The notes: generated by a model from the letters alone, not told the origin. Positions 26,038 to 35,941 are shown, numbered from the stretch's first letter. The stretch is DNA of 64,000 bases from Gemmatales bacterium (GCA_025060195.1 JANXCQ010000017.1:1-64000); one strand, 5' to 3'. A program made the numbers and translations.

Positions 26038-27999
26038 TCACACCAGACGCAGCAATTCCTCGAAAGTCTCGTGGACGATCACGATGTAGCGGGCCGCTAA
26101 TTGGAAGGCTCGCTGATATTGCAGCAAGCGGACTACCTCTTCGTTGGCATCCACTCCCGAAATGGCCTGCTGATGGACCTGGAGTTGTTGGCCCACCACC
26201 TGCAAATGTTCTCGGTTCTGACGCATCGCTTGCAGTTGCGTCGCCAGGTCGGCTATTAGGCGGTCGTAGTAGCCACCCAGGGTCAGGCCCGAATCGAACA
26301 CGGGTTGCTCGCGCAGTGCCAACATTTGCTGCAAACGCTCAGTATCGGCCGTGGCCCCACTTCGCGAGAGGGCTAACCGCTCAGGCGACGCTGCCACTTC
26401 GGGGTGTACACGCATCGTACCCGCATCACTCCCCGCAAACAGGGTATTGAGACCTAGAGCAGTCAGCAGACCCGAGGTATCAGGCTGAGCGATCACGGGC
26501 ACCTGAAACGCATCCCCCGCTTGCAACGTCCCAGGGCTCATTTCCAATATCAAGCCATCCACCAAGCTCACCGCGCTTCCCGGTGCATACCCTTGGCCGA
26601 CTGAGACGGTGCCCAGTAACTGTCCCGCACTATTGCGTATTTCCAGCGTTAGATGCGGCGTTACACCCACCGTGCCGCTGTTGACAGCTTGAATTGTGTA
26701 CACATCGTTCTGGCTGCCCGTATAGCTGCCCGAAACCCGTGGCCGGGCCGTGCCCGTAATCGTACCGGACAATTGTGTGGGCAGGCGTCCGGCAAAGTCG
26801 AAAACGTAGCCGGGTTCAGCGAGAAACTGCAAGGTGCGCGTCTGGGGGTCCGCAATCGCCTGTATATGCGGCACGCTCGAAAAGGCCACCGCTAGCTGGG
26901 CCAACGTCTGTGTCTGCGGATCAATGTTGACCGCATGGATCGTCCTTTCCCCCGTGCTGGTATTGGTTACGCTCACCCATACGGCACCACGGCGAATCGT
27001 AAATGCGGGTTCCGCATGCTCCAGGGCTAAATTGACATTACTCACAGAACGCACGCCCGCTAAAAAGCGAAATTCTCCGGATAAACCTAAGCCAGCCACG
27101 TGGACATTATCCAAGCACCTCATCACCTCTTTCGCTAACCGATTCAGCCGCGTTGTCAACTCCGGCAACACTCCGTTGCGGACCGCCAATAACCCTGCTA
27201 ACGACCCCGCGGTAACTTCTATGGGCACACCTGAGCCTTGCAGTGTCACCCGTACCTGATTCTGGCTATCCACATCCACATGCCAGCGATGACTCGTATC
27301 GCCCATCACCAACATTGCCCCCCCAGCCAAAACGTTCACCTGCTCCAACGGCTGCTCCACCACCTGGATGGCAACTAACTCCGCTAACTGACTTAGTAAC
27401 TGATCACGACGGTCTAAGGCATCATGAGGCGTTGCACCTTGAGCTATCCCGCGGCTTATCGCGGCGTTTAACTCGGCTATCTGAGTGGCCAACGCATTGA
27501 TACGTGCTACAGTTGTTCTTATCTCTTCCGTGAGCTGATGCTGCCAGTTCAGGAGTTGGTCATTCACCTCGCGAAACCGCTGTGCTAACCGTTGCGCCGC
27601 CTCCACCACCAGGCTTCGCGAGGTCAAATCCGTTGGCCGAACTGACAATCGTTCCAGCCGATTGAAAAACTCGTCTAATAAGCCGCGCAACGAATGCGTT
27701 CCCGTCCCGAAGAACGACTCGATTTCCTCCAAACGCATTAACCGACTCTGTAAATCCGCCAATTCGGAACTATGTTGCCAAATGGTCTGTTCCAAAATCG
27801 CATCACGCAGTCGACGAATCTCCGCAATCTCTACTCCGAAACCGATCGGGTCATCGGGCACGAACCGCGCTGCTAACAGTGGCTCCCGACGATGGTAACC
27901 TGGCGTATTGATGTTGGCAATATTGTGCCCCAACAGCTCCAGTACCCGCTGATTGACCTGCAACGCGGACAATCCAGTGGCAAAGTTTACGATAGCCAT
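26038..27999 (-). CDS. flgK: Flagellar hook-associated protein 1 (FlgK)
   Basis: The 653-residue protein has the conserved N-terminus (FATGLSALQVNQRVLELLGHNIANINTPGYHRR) and the C-terminal region with GVDANEEVVRLLQYQRAFQLAARYI, which mark FlgK. It forms the first hook-filament junction ring. The interior includes repeat-like beta segments (SYTGSQNDVYTIQAVNSG, VTPHLTLEIRNSAG) similar to a domain often inserted in FlgK and FlgL of this phylum. It starts 5 bp after flgN, so the two are coupled. Confidence 0.93.
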   Translation of the reverse strand: MAIVNFATGLSALQVNQRVLELLGHNIANINTPGYHRREPLLAARFVPDDPIGFGVEIAEIRRLRDAILEQTIWQHSSELADLQSRLMRLEEIESFFGTGTHSLRGLLDEFFNRLERLSVRPTDLTSRSLVVEAAQRLAQRFREVNDQLLNWQHQLTEEIRTTVARINALATQIAELNAAISRGIAQGATPHDALDRRDQLLSQLAELVAIQVVEQPLEQVNVLAGGAMLVMGDTSHRWHVDVDSQNQVRVTLQGSGVPIEVTAGSLAGLLAVRNGVLPELTTRLNRLAKEVMRCLDNVHVAGLGLSGEFRFLAGVRSVSNVNLALEHAEPAFTIRRGAVWVSVTNTSTGERTIHAVNIDPQTQTLAQLAVAFSSVPHIQAIADPQTRTLQFLAEPGYVFDFAGRLPTQLSGTITGTARPRVSGSYTGSQNDVYTIQAVNSGTVGVTPHLTLEIRNSAGQLLGTVSVGQGYAPGSAVSLVDGLILEMSPGTLQAGDAFQVPVIAQPDTSGLLTALGLNTLFAGSDAGTMRVHPEVAASPERLALSRSGATADTERLQQMLALREQPVFDSGLTLGGYYDRLIADLATQLQAMRQNREHLQVVGQQLQVHQQAISGVDANEEVVRLLQYQRAFQLAARYIVIVHETFEELLRLV

Positions 28000-28004
28000 G
28001 GCAC

Positions 28005-28511
28005 TTAGCCCAGGATTTCAAGCAAATATCCGGAACCACCCTGTTCCAGTGTCCCCCGCCGATCGTACTGGCTCACGCTCTCGAGGCCGCCCACAAGCGC
28101 CCGCAAAAGCCTGCCATACAGTTCTTGCCCAAACCAGGCTAACACTGCCACTTGGCGTAAATCGGCTTGTACCCGCTGCGCTAACGCACTGACACGCTCT
28201 CGTTGCCGATGAACCGCCCGACCCGCTGCCTCGCCCATCAGTTCTTCTACCTCAGCCCAACGAATCCTGCCACGCTCATCCGTAGGCAATCTCGCCCATA
28301 ATGCCGCGCGCTGCGACCGCAACGAGTCTGGCTCCCCGAAGTAACACACCAGGCGCCCGACCGCTGCCTCTAACTGCTCCACCGAACCACTTACCAGGGC
28401 AGCCCGCAATTGTGCTAATTCTCCGGCTAACGTTTCGAGACGCGCTTCCTCCTGTTCGAGGTATCGCGCTAACTCCGTGGCTAATCCACGTACTGCCTCA
28501 TTTTCATGCAT
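28005..28511 (-). CDS. flgN: FlgN-like export chaperone for FlgK and FlgL
   Basis: The 168-residue protein is almost all alpha-helix, rich in Glu, Leu, Ala and Arg. An N-terminal pattern LARYLEQEEARLETLAGELAQLRAAL resembles FlgN family helices. FlgN binds the C-terminal ends of FlgK and FlgL and guides them to the export gate. Position directly upstream of flgK and flgL supports the call. Sequence conservation in this family is low, so the name rests on helical pattern plus context. Confidence 0.7.
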   Translation of the reverse strand: MHENEAVRGLATELARYLEQEEARLETLAGELAQLRAALVSGSVEQLEAAVGRLVCYFGEPDSLRSQRAALWARLPTDERGRIRWAEVEELMGEAAGRAVHRQRERVSALAQRVQADLRQVAVLAWFGQELYGRLLRALVGGLESVSQYDRRGTLEQGGSGYLLEILG

Positions 28512-28544
28512 CGCAGCACTTCCGCCAGGCCTCGAGAACCGTGC

Positions 28545-28976
28545 TCACTCCACTTCTGGTCGCTCATCCAAGTTTAGCTCAGAACTTTCTAAACTTTGCG
28601 TGGCGTAGTGCTCTTCGATCAACCGCGCCAGGCCCACCCCTGAATGTTGGGCCAGATGTTGCCCCAGGTAAAAGTCGAAAAGTCCGCCATAAACGTCTGC
28701 CTGGTCTTCACCAAACAGCCCTTCGCCTAACTCGTGCAAGGTCGTACGTAGCTGCTTGATGAGCATACTCAAAAAAATGGCCTCAAAGCTCCGCGCGGCT
28801 TCTTTCAGCGATTCGCTCGAAACGCTCGGCCTACTCGCCGAAGTCGGCGTACACCGCATCTGCTGAGCTAAGCGTTCCGCCTGCGCGCCCAGCACATCCA
28901 CAATCACGCGCGGCGGCCCAAGCCAATCCATCGCATTCTCCCAAGTCCTAATGGCTGTCCCCAAATCCGAGCTCAC
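28545..28976 (-). CDS. flgJ: FlgJ-type rod-binding protein without muramidase domain
   Basis: The 143-residue protein matches the N-terminal rod-binding domain of FlgJ: EAARSFEAIFLSMLIKQLRTTL near 58-79, then DVYGGLFDFYLGQHLAQHSGVGLARLIEE. The peptidoglycan hydrolase domain of enteric FlgJ is absent, as in many non-proteobacteria, so another enzyme must open the wall for the rod. It starts at GTG, overlapping the flgI stop (GTGA). Confidence 0.85.
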   Translation of the reverse strand: MSSDLGTAIRTWENAMDWLGPPRVIVDVLGAQAERLAQQMRCTPTSASRPSVSSESLKEAARSFEAIFLSMLIKQLRTTLHELGEGLFGEDQADVYGGLFDFYLGQHLAQHSGVGLARLIEEHYATQSLESSELNLDERPEVE

Positions 28977-30127
28977 TCAATAATCAACTCCGCGTGCAAT
29001 GCACCAGCGGCCTTTAACGCTTGGAAAATGGCAATCAAATCCCGCGGCGTAACGCCCAGGGCGTTCAACGCCCGCGCCAACTCGGCTACGGTTACCGATT
29101 GCTCCACCACTGCTAACCCACCTCCTTGTTCGGTGACATTCAACTGAGTCCGTGGCACGACTACCGTCTGCCCACGACTGAACGGTAACGGTTGGGAAAC
29201 TTCTGGATTCTCTGCAGCCACAATGGTCAAGTTCCCATGCGCCACTGCCACGGTCGAAATCTTTACATGCTGTCCTGCGACCACCGTTCCTGTCCGCTCA
29301 TTGATGACCACCACGGCCACAGCATCGGGGGACACCTCCAACAAGCCAATTTCTCCAGCGAAACCCACGACGTTGCCCCGTTTCTCCCGCGGGATGAGCA
29401 CCTCGACAGTTCCAGCATCCAACGTAACGGCCGACTCAGGATATTTCTGGTTAATTGCCCGGGCGATGGCCTGCGCGGTGGCAAAATCGGGCTTTTTGAG
29501 CAACAAGCGCAGCCGTCCGTTACAGACAATCTCCCCTCGCGCCTCGGCCTCGACAATGGCTCCGCCGGGTATCCGTCCCACGGTTGGGAAATTCTGTTGT
29601 GTGGCAGCCGCTCGACCGCCAAACACAAATCCTCCCACCGACACCGGCCCCTGCGCTACCGCATAAACTTCTCCGTCCACACCTCGCAACGGCGTCAACA
29701 GTAATACTCCCCCCTGCAAACTGCGGGCATCGTCCAATGCCGAGACGGTAACATCTATTCGGCTTCCCTTGCGTGCAAACGGCCCCAGCTCCGCGGTCAC
29801 CATTACCGCTGATATGTTCCCTGAACGAAACACCGGATCGATCTGAGACTCCCGCACCGCCTTAGCATTGACCGCCATCCGTTGCAACATATCCGCGGCC
29901 ACTTGCTGCGTAAACTGGCTTCGTCCCCCCGTATTACCCAAGCCGACTACTAAACCGAAACCATAAAGCTGATTCGGTCTCGCCCCCTCAAAGTCGGTAA
30001 TATCCTTGATTCGCACCGTCTGCCCTCTGGCAGGCGCAACTAATACTAACAAACTCATCCACGCTACTACTTTTAGGCCTAACCCGCGCATTCTAAGCAA
30101 TGGCAATCCTTGCCACATATCCAACAT
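28973..30127 (-). CDS. flgI: Flagellar P-ring protein (FlgI)
   Basis: The start is placed at ATG 30127 because GGAG lies 8 nt upstream; a longer frame to 30190 would overlap flgH. The product has 384 residues. A signal peptide ends near VAPARG, followed by the FlgI core: VRIKDITDFEGARPNQLYGFGLVVGLGNTG. Further motifs are KSGSRIDVTVSALDDARSLQGG-like text, GGFVFGG, and a C-terminus with LARALNALGVTPRDLIAIFQALKAAGALHAELIIE. FlgI forms the ring around the rod at the peptidoglycan layer. Confidence 0.95.
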   Translation of the reverse strand: MLDMWQGLPLLRMRGLGLKVVAWMSLLVLVAPARGQTVRIKDITDFEGARPNQLYGFGLVVGLGNTGGRSQFTQQVAADMLQRMAVNAKAVRESQIDPVFRSGNISAVMVTAELGPFARKGSRIDVTVSALDDARSLQGGVLLLTPLRGVDGEVYAVAQGPVSVGGFVFGGRAAATQQNFPTVGRIPGGAIVEAEARGEIVCNGRLRLLLKKPDFATAQAIARAINQKYPESAVTLDAGTVEVLIPREKRGNVVGFAGEIGLLEVSPDAVAVVVINERTGTVVAGQHVKISTVAVAHGNLTIVAAENPEVSQPLPFSRGQTVVVPRTQLNVTEQGGGLAVVEQSVTVAELARALNALGVTPRDLIAIFQALKAAGALHAELIIE

Positions 30128-30150
30128 CCCTACCGCTCCGTATGCCTGAT

Positions 30151-30798
30151 CTAAAACGGCCACAATACATTCATAATGCGACCCCACCAATTTGGATCAT
30201 TATAGCTAGATTCATAGCCGCGTCCTAAATATTCGATGGTTAGATTAGCAATAAATTGCGACTGCACCGTATTATTGCTAGCTATGTCAATAGGCCGAAC
30301 AATTCCTCGCAACCGTAAAATACGCTGTTCCCCACTAATTAAACGACTCCGAAAACCCTCGATGACTAAGTTCCCATTAGGCAACACAGCCACCACTTCT
30401 ACCGTCACGCGATCTACCATACGCCGATCCGCACGGTAATCAGCGCGACCCTGAAACTCTCGCTGAGCGTCGTTCGCTATGGTAAGATCCGCCGCAGCCT
30501 GCCTGGTCGAGACATTCCCCTGCGTTTTACCCCGAAACTGGAATATCTCAGAGCTCCGCGTCTGCTTTTCCATATTCCGATTATCTCGGTGCTCTATATC
30601 GGTGGCTTCATTAATGATTACTGTCAACACATCCCCTACACGTCGCGCCCGTTGATCTACGAACAGGAACGCGCTCTGCGGATGCCTCCGGTCCCACAGC
30701 GACTCCCCAAGCGCTTCACTTAGGATCAGCACAGACCAACTTCCTAACACTGCCAGCCATCGGAAATGCCTCTCCAGCCTATCCATAGATGACACCAC
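30151..30798 (-). CDS. flgH: Flagellar L-ring protein (FlgH), without a lipobox
   Basis: The 215-residue protein has the FlgH pattern: SLWDRRHPQSAFLFVDQRARRVGDVLTVIINE near 32-64 and LPNGNLVIEGFRSRLISGEQRILRLRGIVRPIDI near 140-175. It forms the outer-membrane ring of the motor. Enteric FlgH is a lipoprotein, but this signal segment (WLAVLGSWSVLILSEALG) has no cysteine, so the ring is probably not lipid-anchored. The GTG at 30798 has GAGAGG 9 nt upstream; an ATG at 30786 is an alternative. Confidence 0.93.
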   Translation of the reverse strand: MVSSMDRLERHFRWLAVLGSWSVLILSEALGESLWDRRHPQSAFLFVDQRARRVGDVLTVIINEATDIEHRDNRNMEKQTRSSEIFQFRGKTQGNVSTRQAAADLTIANDAQREFQGRADYRADRRMVDRVTVEVVAVLPNGNLVIEGFRSRLISGEQRILRLRGIVRPIDIASNNTVQSQFIANLTIEYLGRGYESSYNDPNWWGRIMNVLWPF

Positions 30799-30835
30799 TA
30801 TCAGCCTCTCGATTTTACCTAGATGACATCATTAT

Positions 30836-31648
30836 CTAGTAATCTACCTGACAGACCGCGGGACGCGTAACCCGTGCATGTACGGTTTGCTTCGAGTCTA
30901 AATTCCGCACGGGGATGATTTGCCCTAATTTACCATCGGCCAATGCCTCCCCACGCGTACTAACTTCCAGAGGCCCCACCCGAGCCACGAGCCGCACAAA
31001 ATCGCCTTTTCTGACTATAACGGCTTCACCCTGAGCTACATCCGAAGGGCGTGCCGAGAGTGTGCCTTGTCCATCTACGCCCTCTCTACGGTTCGCCTGA
31101 CCTTGAGGATGCCCACTCCTGACTAATCTCGGCTCGGTTGCTGGCTTAGCCGAGGAGCCTAGTGATCTGGGTTCTTGGCCGCTGTAACTTACACGCTGCA
31201 AGTCCGACTGTAAGTTCGCCTTTCTAATTATCTTCACCTCATCCGCGCCAACTATTTGCACGGCATTTATGTCTATACCTGCTAACTGAATGCGATAAAT
31301 TACTCTTCGTTTGGTTATAATTAGCGTTTCCAGTGCGTTGTTAGCTTCCTCCAATTCCAATCTTGATAATCCTTGGCGCAGTCCGATTGGGCCTCCTACG
31401 ATCTCCGCTATATCGCCTAAGGTAATGCGATGGCCAGGATGAACCACCTCGCAACGCAATCTGATTTCCACACAATCATCCTCAGCTGATAAAAGACTTA
31501 GGTTGATAAGCGAGCTGGCCATAAATATGCCTGCCACCATCGCCACGAGCGAAAAAGGCTGGTGCCTGGTGGTTGCGGAACGACCATCTAACGTTGCCCG
31601 AGGTTTCCAGTTATAGGATTCAAATGGACGACTTGCGCTCAGCTTCAT
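30836..31648 (-). CDS. flgA: Flagellar P-ring assembly chaperone (FlgA)
   Basis: The 270-residue protein has an N-terminal hydrophobic segment near 33-55, a basic N-terminus, and the SAF-like C-terminal domain of FlgA: AVIVRKGDFVRLVARVGPLEVSTRGEALADGKLGQIIPVRNLDSKQTVHARV. FlgA acts in the periplasm to help FlgI polymerise around the rod. The middle (about 155-195) is a polar Ser/Arg/Gly-rich linker of low complexity. It lies 37 bp upstream of flgH. Confidence 0.9.
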   Translation of the reverse strand: MKLSASRPFESYNWKPRATLDGRSATTRHQPFSLVAMVAGIFMASSLINLSLLSAEDDCVEIRLRCEVVHPGHRITLGDIAEIVGGPIGLRQGLSRLELEEANNALETLIITKRRVIYRIQLAGIDINAVQIVGADEVKIIRKANLQSDLQRVSYSGQEPRSLGSSAKPATEPRLVRSGHPQGQANRREGVDGQGTLSARPSDVAQGEAVIVRKGDFVRLVARVGPLEVSTRGEALADGKLGQIIPVRNLDSKQTVHARVTRPAVCQVDY

Positions 31649-31750
31649 AACACTGCACCGAGAGTCGAAAATAATCCATGTGCGAGTTATTCATCCGAGT
31701 GCGATCCGTGATTGCGTTTAAGCCGATCAGGGAATTAAGCACCAAGATAA

Positions 31751-32542
31751 TTATCGCACGAGTTCATTAGAGGTAGCGAGCATATCATCAGCCACGCGAA
31801 TTGCTTTCGTGTTGAATTCATAAGCTCGTTGAGCGAGGATTAAGTTAATGAGCTCCTGAACCACATCCACGTTGGATCGCTCAAGGAATCCTTGTCGAAT
31901 AGTCCCTAAACCATCTTGACCAGGCGTTCCCTCAATCGGGGCCCCTGAGGCTGCGGTATCGGAAAAGAGGTTCCGTCCTTCACTACTCAACCCCGCTGGA
32001 TTCGGAAACCGCACCAAGATCAGGTTGCCCACCACGTTGGTGGTATTCGGAGCATCGGCGGTGATCACGGAAACAGTCCCGTCGGTCGCGATGGAGATGG
32101 ATAACGTATTGTTGGGGACAGTGATTGGTGGGTCTAATAAAAACCCGTCGGAAGTCACGATCTGACCATTGGCATTAATGCGAAACGAGCCATCGCGAGT
32201 ATAGCGAAACGTTCCATTTGGTAATTGAACGCGGAAGAAGCCATCCCCTTCAATGGCTAAATCAAGGGGGTTATTAGTATTCTCCAATACGCCTTCGTTA
32301 AATACCTTAGTCGTTCCTGCAATTCGCACACCGCTGCCGATCTGCAAACCGTTCTGCTCTTGCTGCCCTGCTGCGGTCTCGGCACCGATAGGCCGCTGTG
32401 TCAGATATATCAAATCTTGAAATGACACTAGGCTGCGCTTGAATCCTGTAGTATTCACATTCGCCAAATTGTTCGCGGTATTATCCACGACGAGTTGCTG
32501 AGCGGCCATGCCCGTAGCACTGGTAAATAGCGAGCGGATCAT
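31751..32542 (-). CDS. flgG: Flagellar distal rod protein (FlgG)
   Basis: The 263-residue protein has the FlgG N-terminus (MIRSLFTSATGMAAQQLVVDNTANNLANVNTTGFKR) and C-terminal signature SNVDVVQELINLILAQRAYEFNTKAI. FlgG forms the distal rod and sets rod length. Size and motifs are normal. It follows the flgF-like gene by 21 bp. Confidence 0.96.
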   Translation of the reverse strand: MIRSLFTSATGMAAQQLVVDNTANNLANVNTTGFKRSLVSFQDLIYLTQRPIGAETAAGQQEQNGLQIGSGVRIAGTTKVFNEGVLENTNNPLDLAIEGDGFFRVQLPNGTFRYTRDGSFRINANGQIVTSDGFLLDPPITVPNNTLSISIATDGTVSVITADAPNTTNVVGNLILVRFPNPAGLSSEGRNLFSDTAASGAPIEGTPGQDGLGTIRQGFLERSNVDVVQELINLILAQRAYEFNTKAIRVADDMLATSNELVR

Positions 32543-32563
32543 GGCTCACCCTCCCGATGCTCC

Positions 32564-33289
32564 TTAGCCGCTGGGCCTCGTATACCAGTGCAAACTTTCC
32601 GCGAGTGTCCGCAAAGCGCGCTGGGCTGCCTCGAAATGACGGAAGCCAGCGATCAGCTGAACCAGTTGGGCCACGATATTCACATTGGAACTTTCCCGGA
32701 ACCCTTGCAGGACTGAGCTTTCCCGAGCTTCCTGAATGGCGGACTCGGGAATACGAAATAGAGTGGCTCCCACAGGCTCTACCCAACGCGCATCACTCAC
32801 TTCGACCAAACGCATCTGACCTACAGGTTGACCGTTAGCAAATACAGTTCCATCCTGAAGCACTGTTACAGAAGCAACATTTTCGGGAATGGTGATGCGT
32901 CCCCCTATACCAAGAATCGGATAACCTCCAGGGATAACTAATTCCCGGGCCGCATTAAGAGATAGTGTCCCGACGCGGGTATATAGCATGCCGTTTGGCC
33001 CTTCCACGACGAAAAAGCCCGGGCCGCGAATAGCTAAATCTAGTGGCGCGCCTGTATATTCCAATGGTCCGGGGGTTAGATCTATACTTGCAGGTGCTGA
33101 CTTTACCCCTAAACGCTCCGCCACTTGACTAGATGCCAATAGTTGAAATACCGCCTCAAAAGTGGCCGCCGTGCTAATACGTTGACGGTAGCCCGGAACG
33201 TTTGCGTGGGCGAGATTAAAAGCCACCAGCTCATGATGCTGGTGGGCCCGTTCCAAAGCAGTCGCAGCGCTATAAAATCCACTCAGCAT
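32564..33289 (-). CDS. flgF: Flagellar proximal rod protein (FlgF-like)
   Basis: The 241-residue protein has a rod-type N-terminus (MLSGFYSAATALERAHQHHELVAFNLAHANVPGYRQR) and a C-terminal SSNVNIVAQLVQLIAGFRHFEAAQRALR. This is the FlgF/FlgG family. It is shorter than FlgG and sits directly upstream of it, so FlgF is the better name. It is the first gene of the nine-gene flagellar operon. No clear sigma28 or sigma54 promoter could be recognised upstream. Confidence 0.87.
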   Translation of the reverse strand: MLSGFYSAATALERAHQHHELVAFNLAHANVPGYRQRISTAATFEAVFQLLASSQVAERLGVKSAPASIDLTPGPLEYTGAPLDLAIRGPGFFVVEGPNGMLYTRVGTLSLNAARELVIPGGYPILGIGGRITIPENVASVTVLQDGTVFANGQPVGQMRLVEVSDARWVEPVGATLFRIPESAIQEARESSVLQGFRESSNVNIVAQLVQLIAGFRHFEAAQRALRTLAESLHWYTRPSG

Positions 33290-33787
33290 TGTCTCGAGCG
33301 ACCTTCAGCCTCAGATGAGTAACCGTAGTTCCTCCGAGTTTTTGCTCTTCCCGGTTACTTTTGGGTAGCGATCCAGGCTTTGATTTCGTAATGCGGTAGG
33401 ATGTCACGACTTTACTAAATATAGCATGCAGAAGACCTGGCCGCGAGGAAGATCTTGGTAATTCTGCTAAAGAATCGGGTCTTAGCAATTTTTCCAGCGA
33501 TGGTAATAATCAGCCCAGGACATAATCCTTAGGCATTTATCGGACGTGCGGCGCAACAAATTGATCGCGAGTGCTTAGTTTATTAGCCGACACCGTGGCT
33601 CGATACATCTGACCTTTTTTCTTCGACTAGAACATATAGGTAGGCTCCTCTGGCAATAAGGGTCGCGCGAACGTTCGATGTAGTGACGATAACAGGCCTA
33701 ACGAGCGGCCTATGCCAGACTGCTCAGATGTCATGGCGCAAACATCTTAATAAGCAGAGTTGGAGCAGCAATGAATGCTGTGATAAC
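33290..33787. other. 498-bp gap between purB and flgF
   Basis: Both flanking genes are on the minus strand, so this holds the flgF promoter region and the end of purB. I saw no credible open frame, no tRNA and no clear terminator. Repeated GGCCTA words near 33694-33712 do not make a strong stem. One GCTTAG hexamer lies near 33572. Confidence 0.5.
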
Positions 33788-35242
33788 TTAGACAGCAATG
33801 TCGGCTCGTTGGCATAGATAAGCTCGGTAACGTTCTCGGATGGGAGCAACAATATCGCGAAGAAATTCATCGACTTGTTGTGGGGCACGTCCGACAAAAG
33901 CCCGAGGATCCGATAGAGCATCTAAATCCAGTTCCTCAAAGATAGGTTCTCGAGCTAAACGGCTAAGTAAGTCGTTAGTCCCTCCGCGTTTGACTTGCTC
34001 GGCCACGGCTAAGCTATGACGGCGGATAATCTCGTGAGCGGTTTGACGGTCAGCTCCACGGCGCACGGCTTCCATGAGAATGGTTTCCGTGGCCATGAAA
34101 GGTAATTCCCGCTGTACATGCTGCGCAATCATCTCAGGATTCACTTGCAAGCCGGATACGATATTGAGATATAAACGTAAGATAGCGTCTGCAGTGAGAA
34201 AAGCTTGGGGCAGAACCAATCGCCGGTTCGCACTATCATCCAGAGTGCGCTCCAGCCACTGGGTCGCCGCGGTATATTCGGCGTTGTGACTAAGTTCGAT
34301 AAGAAAGCGAGCTAGGCTGCACAGGCGTTCCGCGCGCATCGGGTTGCGTTTATAAGCCATGGCCGAGGAGCCGACTTGTTCTGCCTCGAAGGGTTCTTCG
34401 ACTTCGTGTTCATGTTGGAGCAGGCGCAGGTCGGTGCCAAATTTATGGGCGGATTGGGCAATACCACTAAGGGTGTGCAGAATTTGCACATCTACTTTCC
34501 GACTATATGTCTGTCCGGTTACAGGATAAACTTGCGAAAACCCCATTTTTTGTGCTACTAACAAGTCGAGTTTCCGCACTTTCTCATGGTCGCCGTGGAA
34601 TAAAGCAAGGAAACTGGCTTGAGTGCCGGTGGTCCCTTTAGCACCACGGAAAGCCAAGCTAGTTAGGCGATGTTCTAAGTCCTGTAAGTCAAGCACTAAG
34701 TCATAACACCATAAAGTGGCTCGCTTTCCGACGGTGGTGAGTTGAGCGGGTTGAAAATGCGTGTAACCGAGAGCAGGAAGGTCGCGGTAACGGTAGGCGA
34801 AATCCGCTAAAGCGTCTATGGTTCCGACCACCTTTTTTATGAGTAGTTGAAGTCCATCGCGCATGAGAATGAGGTCGGTATTATCCGTGACGTAACAACT
34901 TGTCGCTCCCAGATGAATAATGTCCCGGGCTTCTGGGCAGACATCCCCGAGTGCATGGATGTGAGCGACCACGTCGTGTCGAAAACGGCGTTCATAAGCC
35001 GCCACTTTCTCCCAGTCGATATCGTCGAGGTGAGCGCGGAGTGCTTCGAGTTGACGGGGCGCAATGCGGGGAGTGATACCGTCCTCCGCGGTAAGGCCTA
35101 GTTCATATTGGGCTTCGGCTAAGGCCAGCCATAAACGACGCCACAAACCATACCGTCGTTGTGGACTCCATAATTCAATCATCTCAGGCGAAGCATAACG
35201 TTCGATAAGCGGATTGTCATACGCTTGTTGTTTCGTGCTCAC
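33788..35242 (-). CDS. purB: Adenylosuccinate lyase (eukaryote-like signature)
   Basis: The start is GTG 35242 because AAGGAG (35249-35254) lies 6 nt upstream; the longer frame to 35311 has no such site. The product has 484 residues. The fumarase/aspartase superfamily signature [14 protein letters not shown] (near 285-298) is present, along with [22 protein letters not shown] and [15 protein letters not shown]. The enzyme makes AMP from adenylosuccinate and AICAR from SAICAR in purine synthesis. The signature is closer to the animal/eukaryote ADSL form (SSAMPYKRNPMRSE) than to the form in E. coli. Its size also fits that group. It appears to stand alone. Confidence 0.94.
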   Translation of the reverse strand: MSTKQQAYDNPLIERYASPEMIELWSPQRRYGLWRRLWLALAEAQYELGLTAEDGITPRIAPRQLEALRAHLDDIDWEKVAAYERRFRHDVVAHIHALGDVCPEARDIIHLGATSCYVTDNTDLILMRDGLQLLIKKVVGTIDALADFAYRYRDLPALGYTHFQPAQLTTVGKRATLWCYDLVLDLQDLEHRLTSLAFRGAKGTTGTQASFLALFHGDHEKVRKLDLLVAQKMGFSQVYPVTGQTYSRKVDVQILHTLSGIAQSAHKFGTDLRLLQHEHEVEEPFEAEQVGSSAMAYKRNPMRAERLCSLARFLIELSHNAEYTAATQWLERTLDDSANRRLVLPQAFLTADAILRLYLNIVSGLQVNPEMIAQHVQRELPFMATETILMEAVRRGADRQTAHEIIRRHSLAVAEQVKRGGTNDLLSRLAREPIFEELDLDALSDPRAFVGRAPQQVDEFLRDIVAPIRERYRAYLCQRADIAV

Positions 35243-35435
35243 GTTCGGCTCCTTAGCTAAATCCCCCGGACTTCGCCGATAGATTTGTAATAATAGGGGA
35301 ACTGGTCGCAATAATCGCTGCTTTTAGATGAATTTAGGGGACTTTCATGTTAGATATTATGTCAGTTGCTTAGTTTCTCAGCGAGCTTGTAAGATAATTC
35401 TATAAGAGATTGCTTTGGTGAAAGGAGAGGCATTG

Positions 35436-35735
35436 ATGACCGGAAAGCGATGGGCTTGGGCGTGGCTGGGACTATTTTTCCTGAGCGTCGGCATGGCTTA
35501 CGGACAGTATCCGATTCCAAGCGCGAATCCGACCACTTACTACTATTACCCCTACTATTATTTTCCCCATAATTACTGGCCTAACCACCAGCCTTGGCCT
35601 AATCCGAATCAATCCTTCCAATTACCACCTCCCTATATGGCTTACCCGCCGTATTTAGATCGCAGATTTCGCTATGAGTTGTTTTCGCCGAAGCCGTATT
35701 ATAAAGGATTTCACTTCTGGTTGGACCAATTTTAG
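35436..35735 (+). CDS. Secreted Tyr/Pro-rich mini-protein
   Basis: The start is ATG 35436, with AAAGGAGAGG just upstream; a GTG at 35415 is less likely. The product has 99 residues: a clear signal peptide ending near GMAYG, then a mature part of about 75 residues rich in Tyr, Pro, Asn and Trp (TTYYYYPYYYFPHNYWPNHQ). No catalytic motif is visible. A protein of the same style is encoded at 57854. Both may be cell-surface or structural components. Function unknown. Confidence 0.7.
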   Translation: MTGKRWAWAWLGLFFLSVGMAYGQYPIPSANPTTYYYYPYYYFPHNYWPNHQPWPNPNQSFQLPPPYMAYPPYLDRRFRYELFSPKPYYKGFHFWLDQF

Positions 35736-35941
35736 ATTGCATGTTACTAGGCTCGTTCACCTGGCGGCGTGCTCCTTCATAGTTGGCCTCGGAGATGGTG
35801 CTGTGGACGGAGGTGTGGGTTACAGCTGCGACGATCGTCCACTGGTTCGTTGCAAAACCTTGCGTTCGTTTTCGCGAGGACTGGGATTGCAGTCAGCATT
35901 GGGGCATTCTTAGCAGTTGGTGGGAAACGCAAGATGACTGC

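Noticed and set aside
35674..35913. Open frame after the Tyr/Pro-rich gene
   Set aside because: It overlaps the real gene in another frame, and the promoter for the 66-residue gene lies beyond it; no ribosome site.
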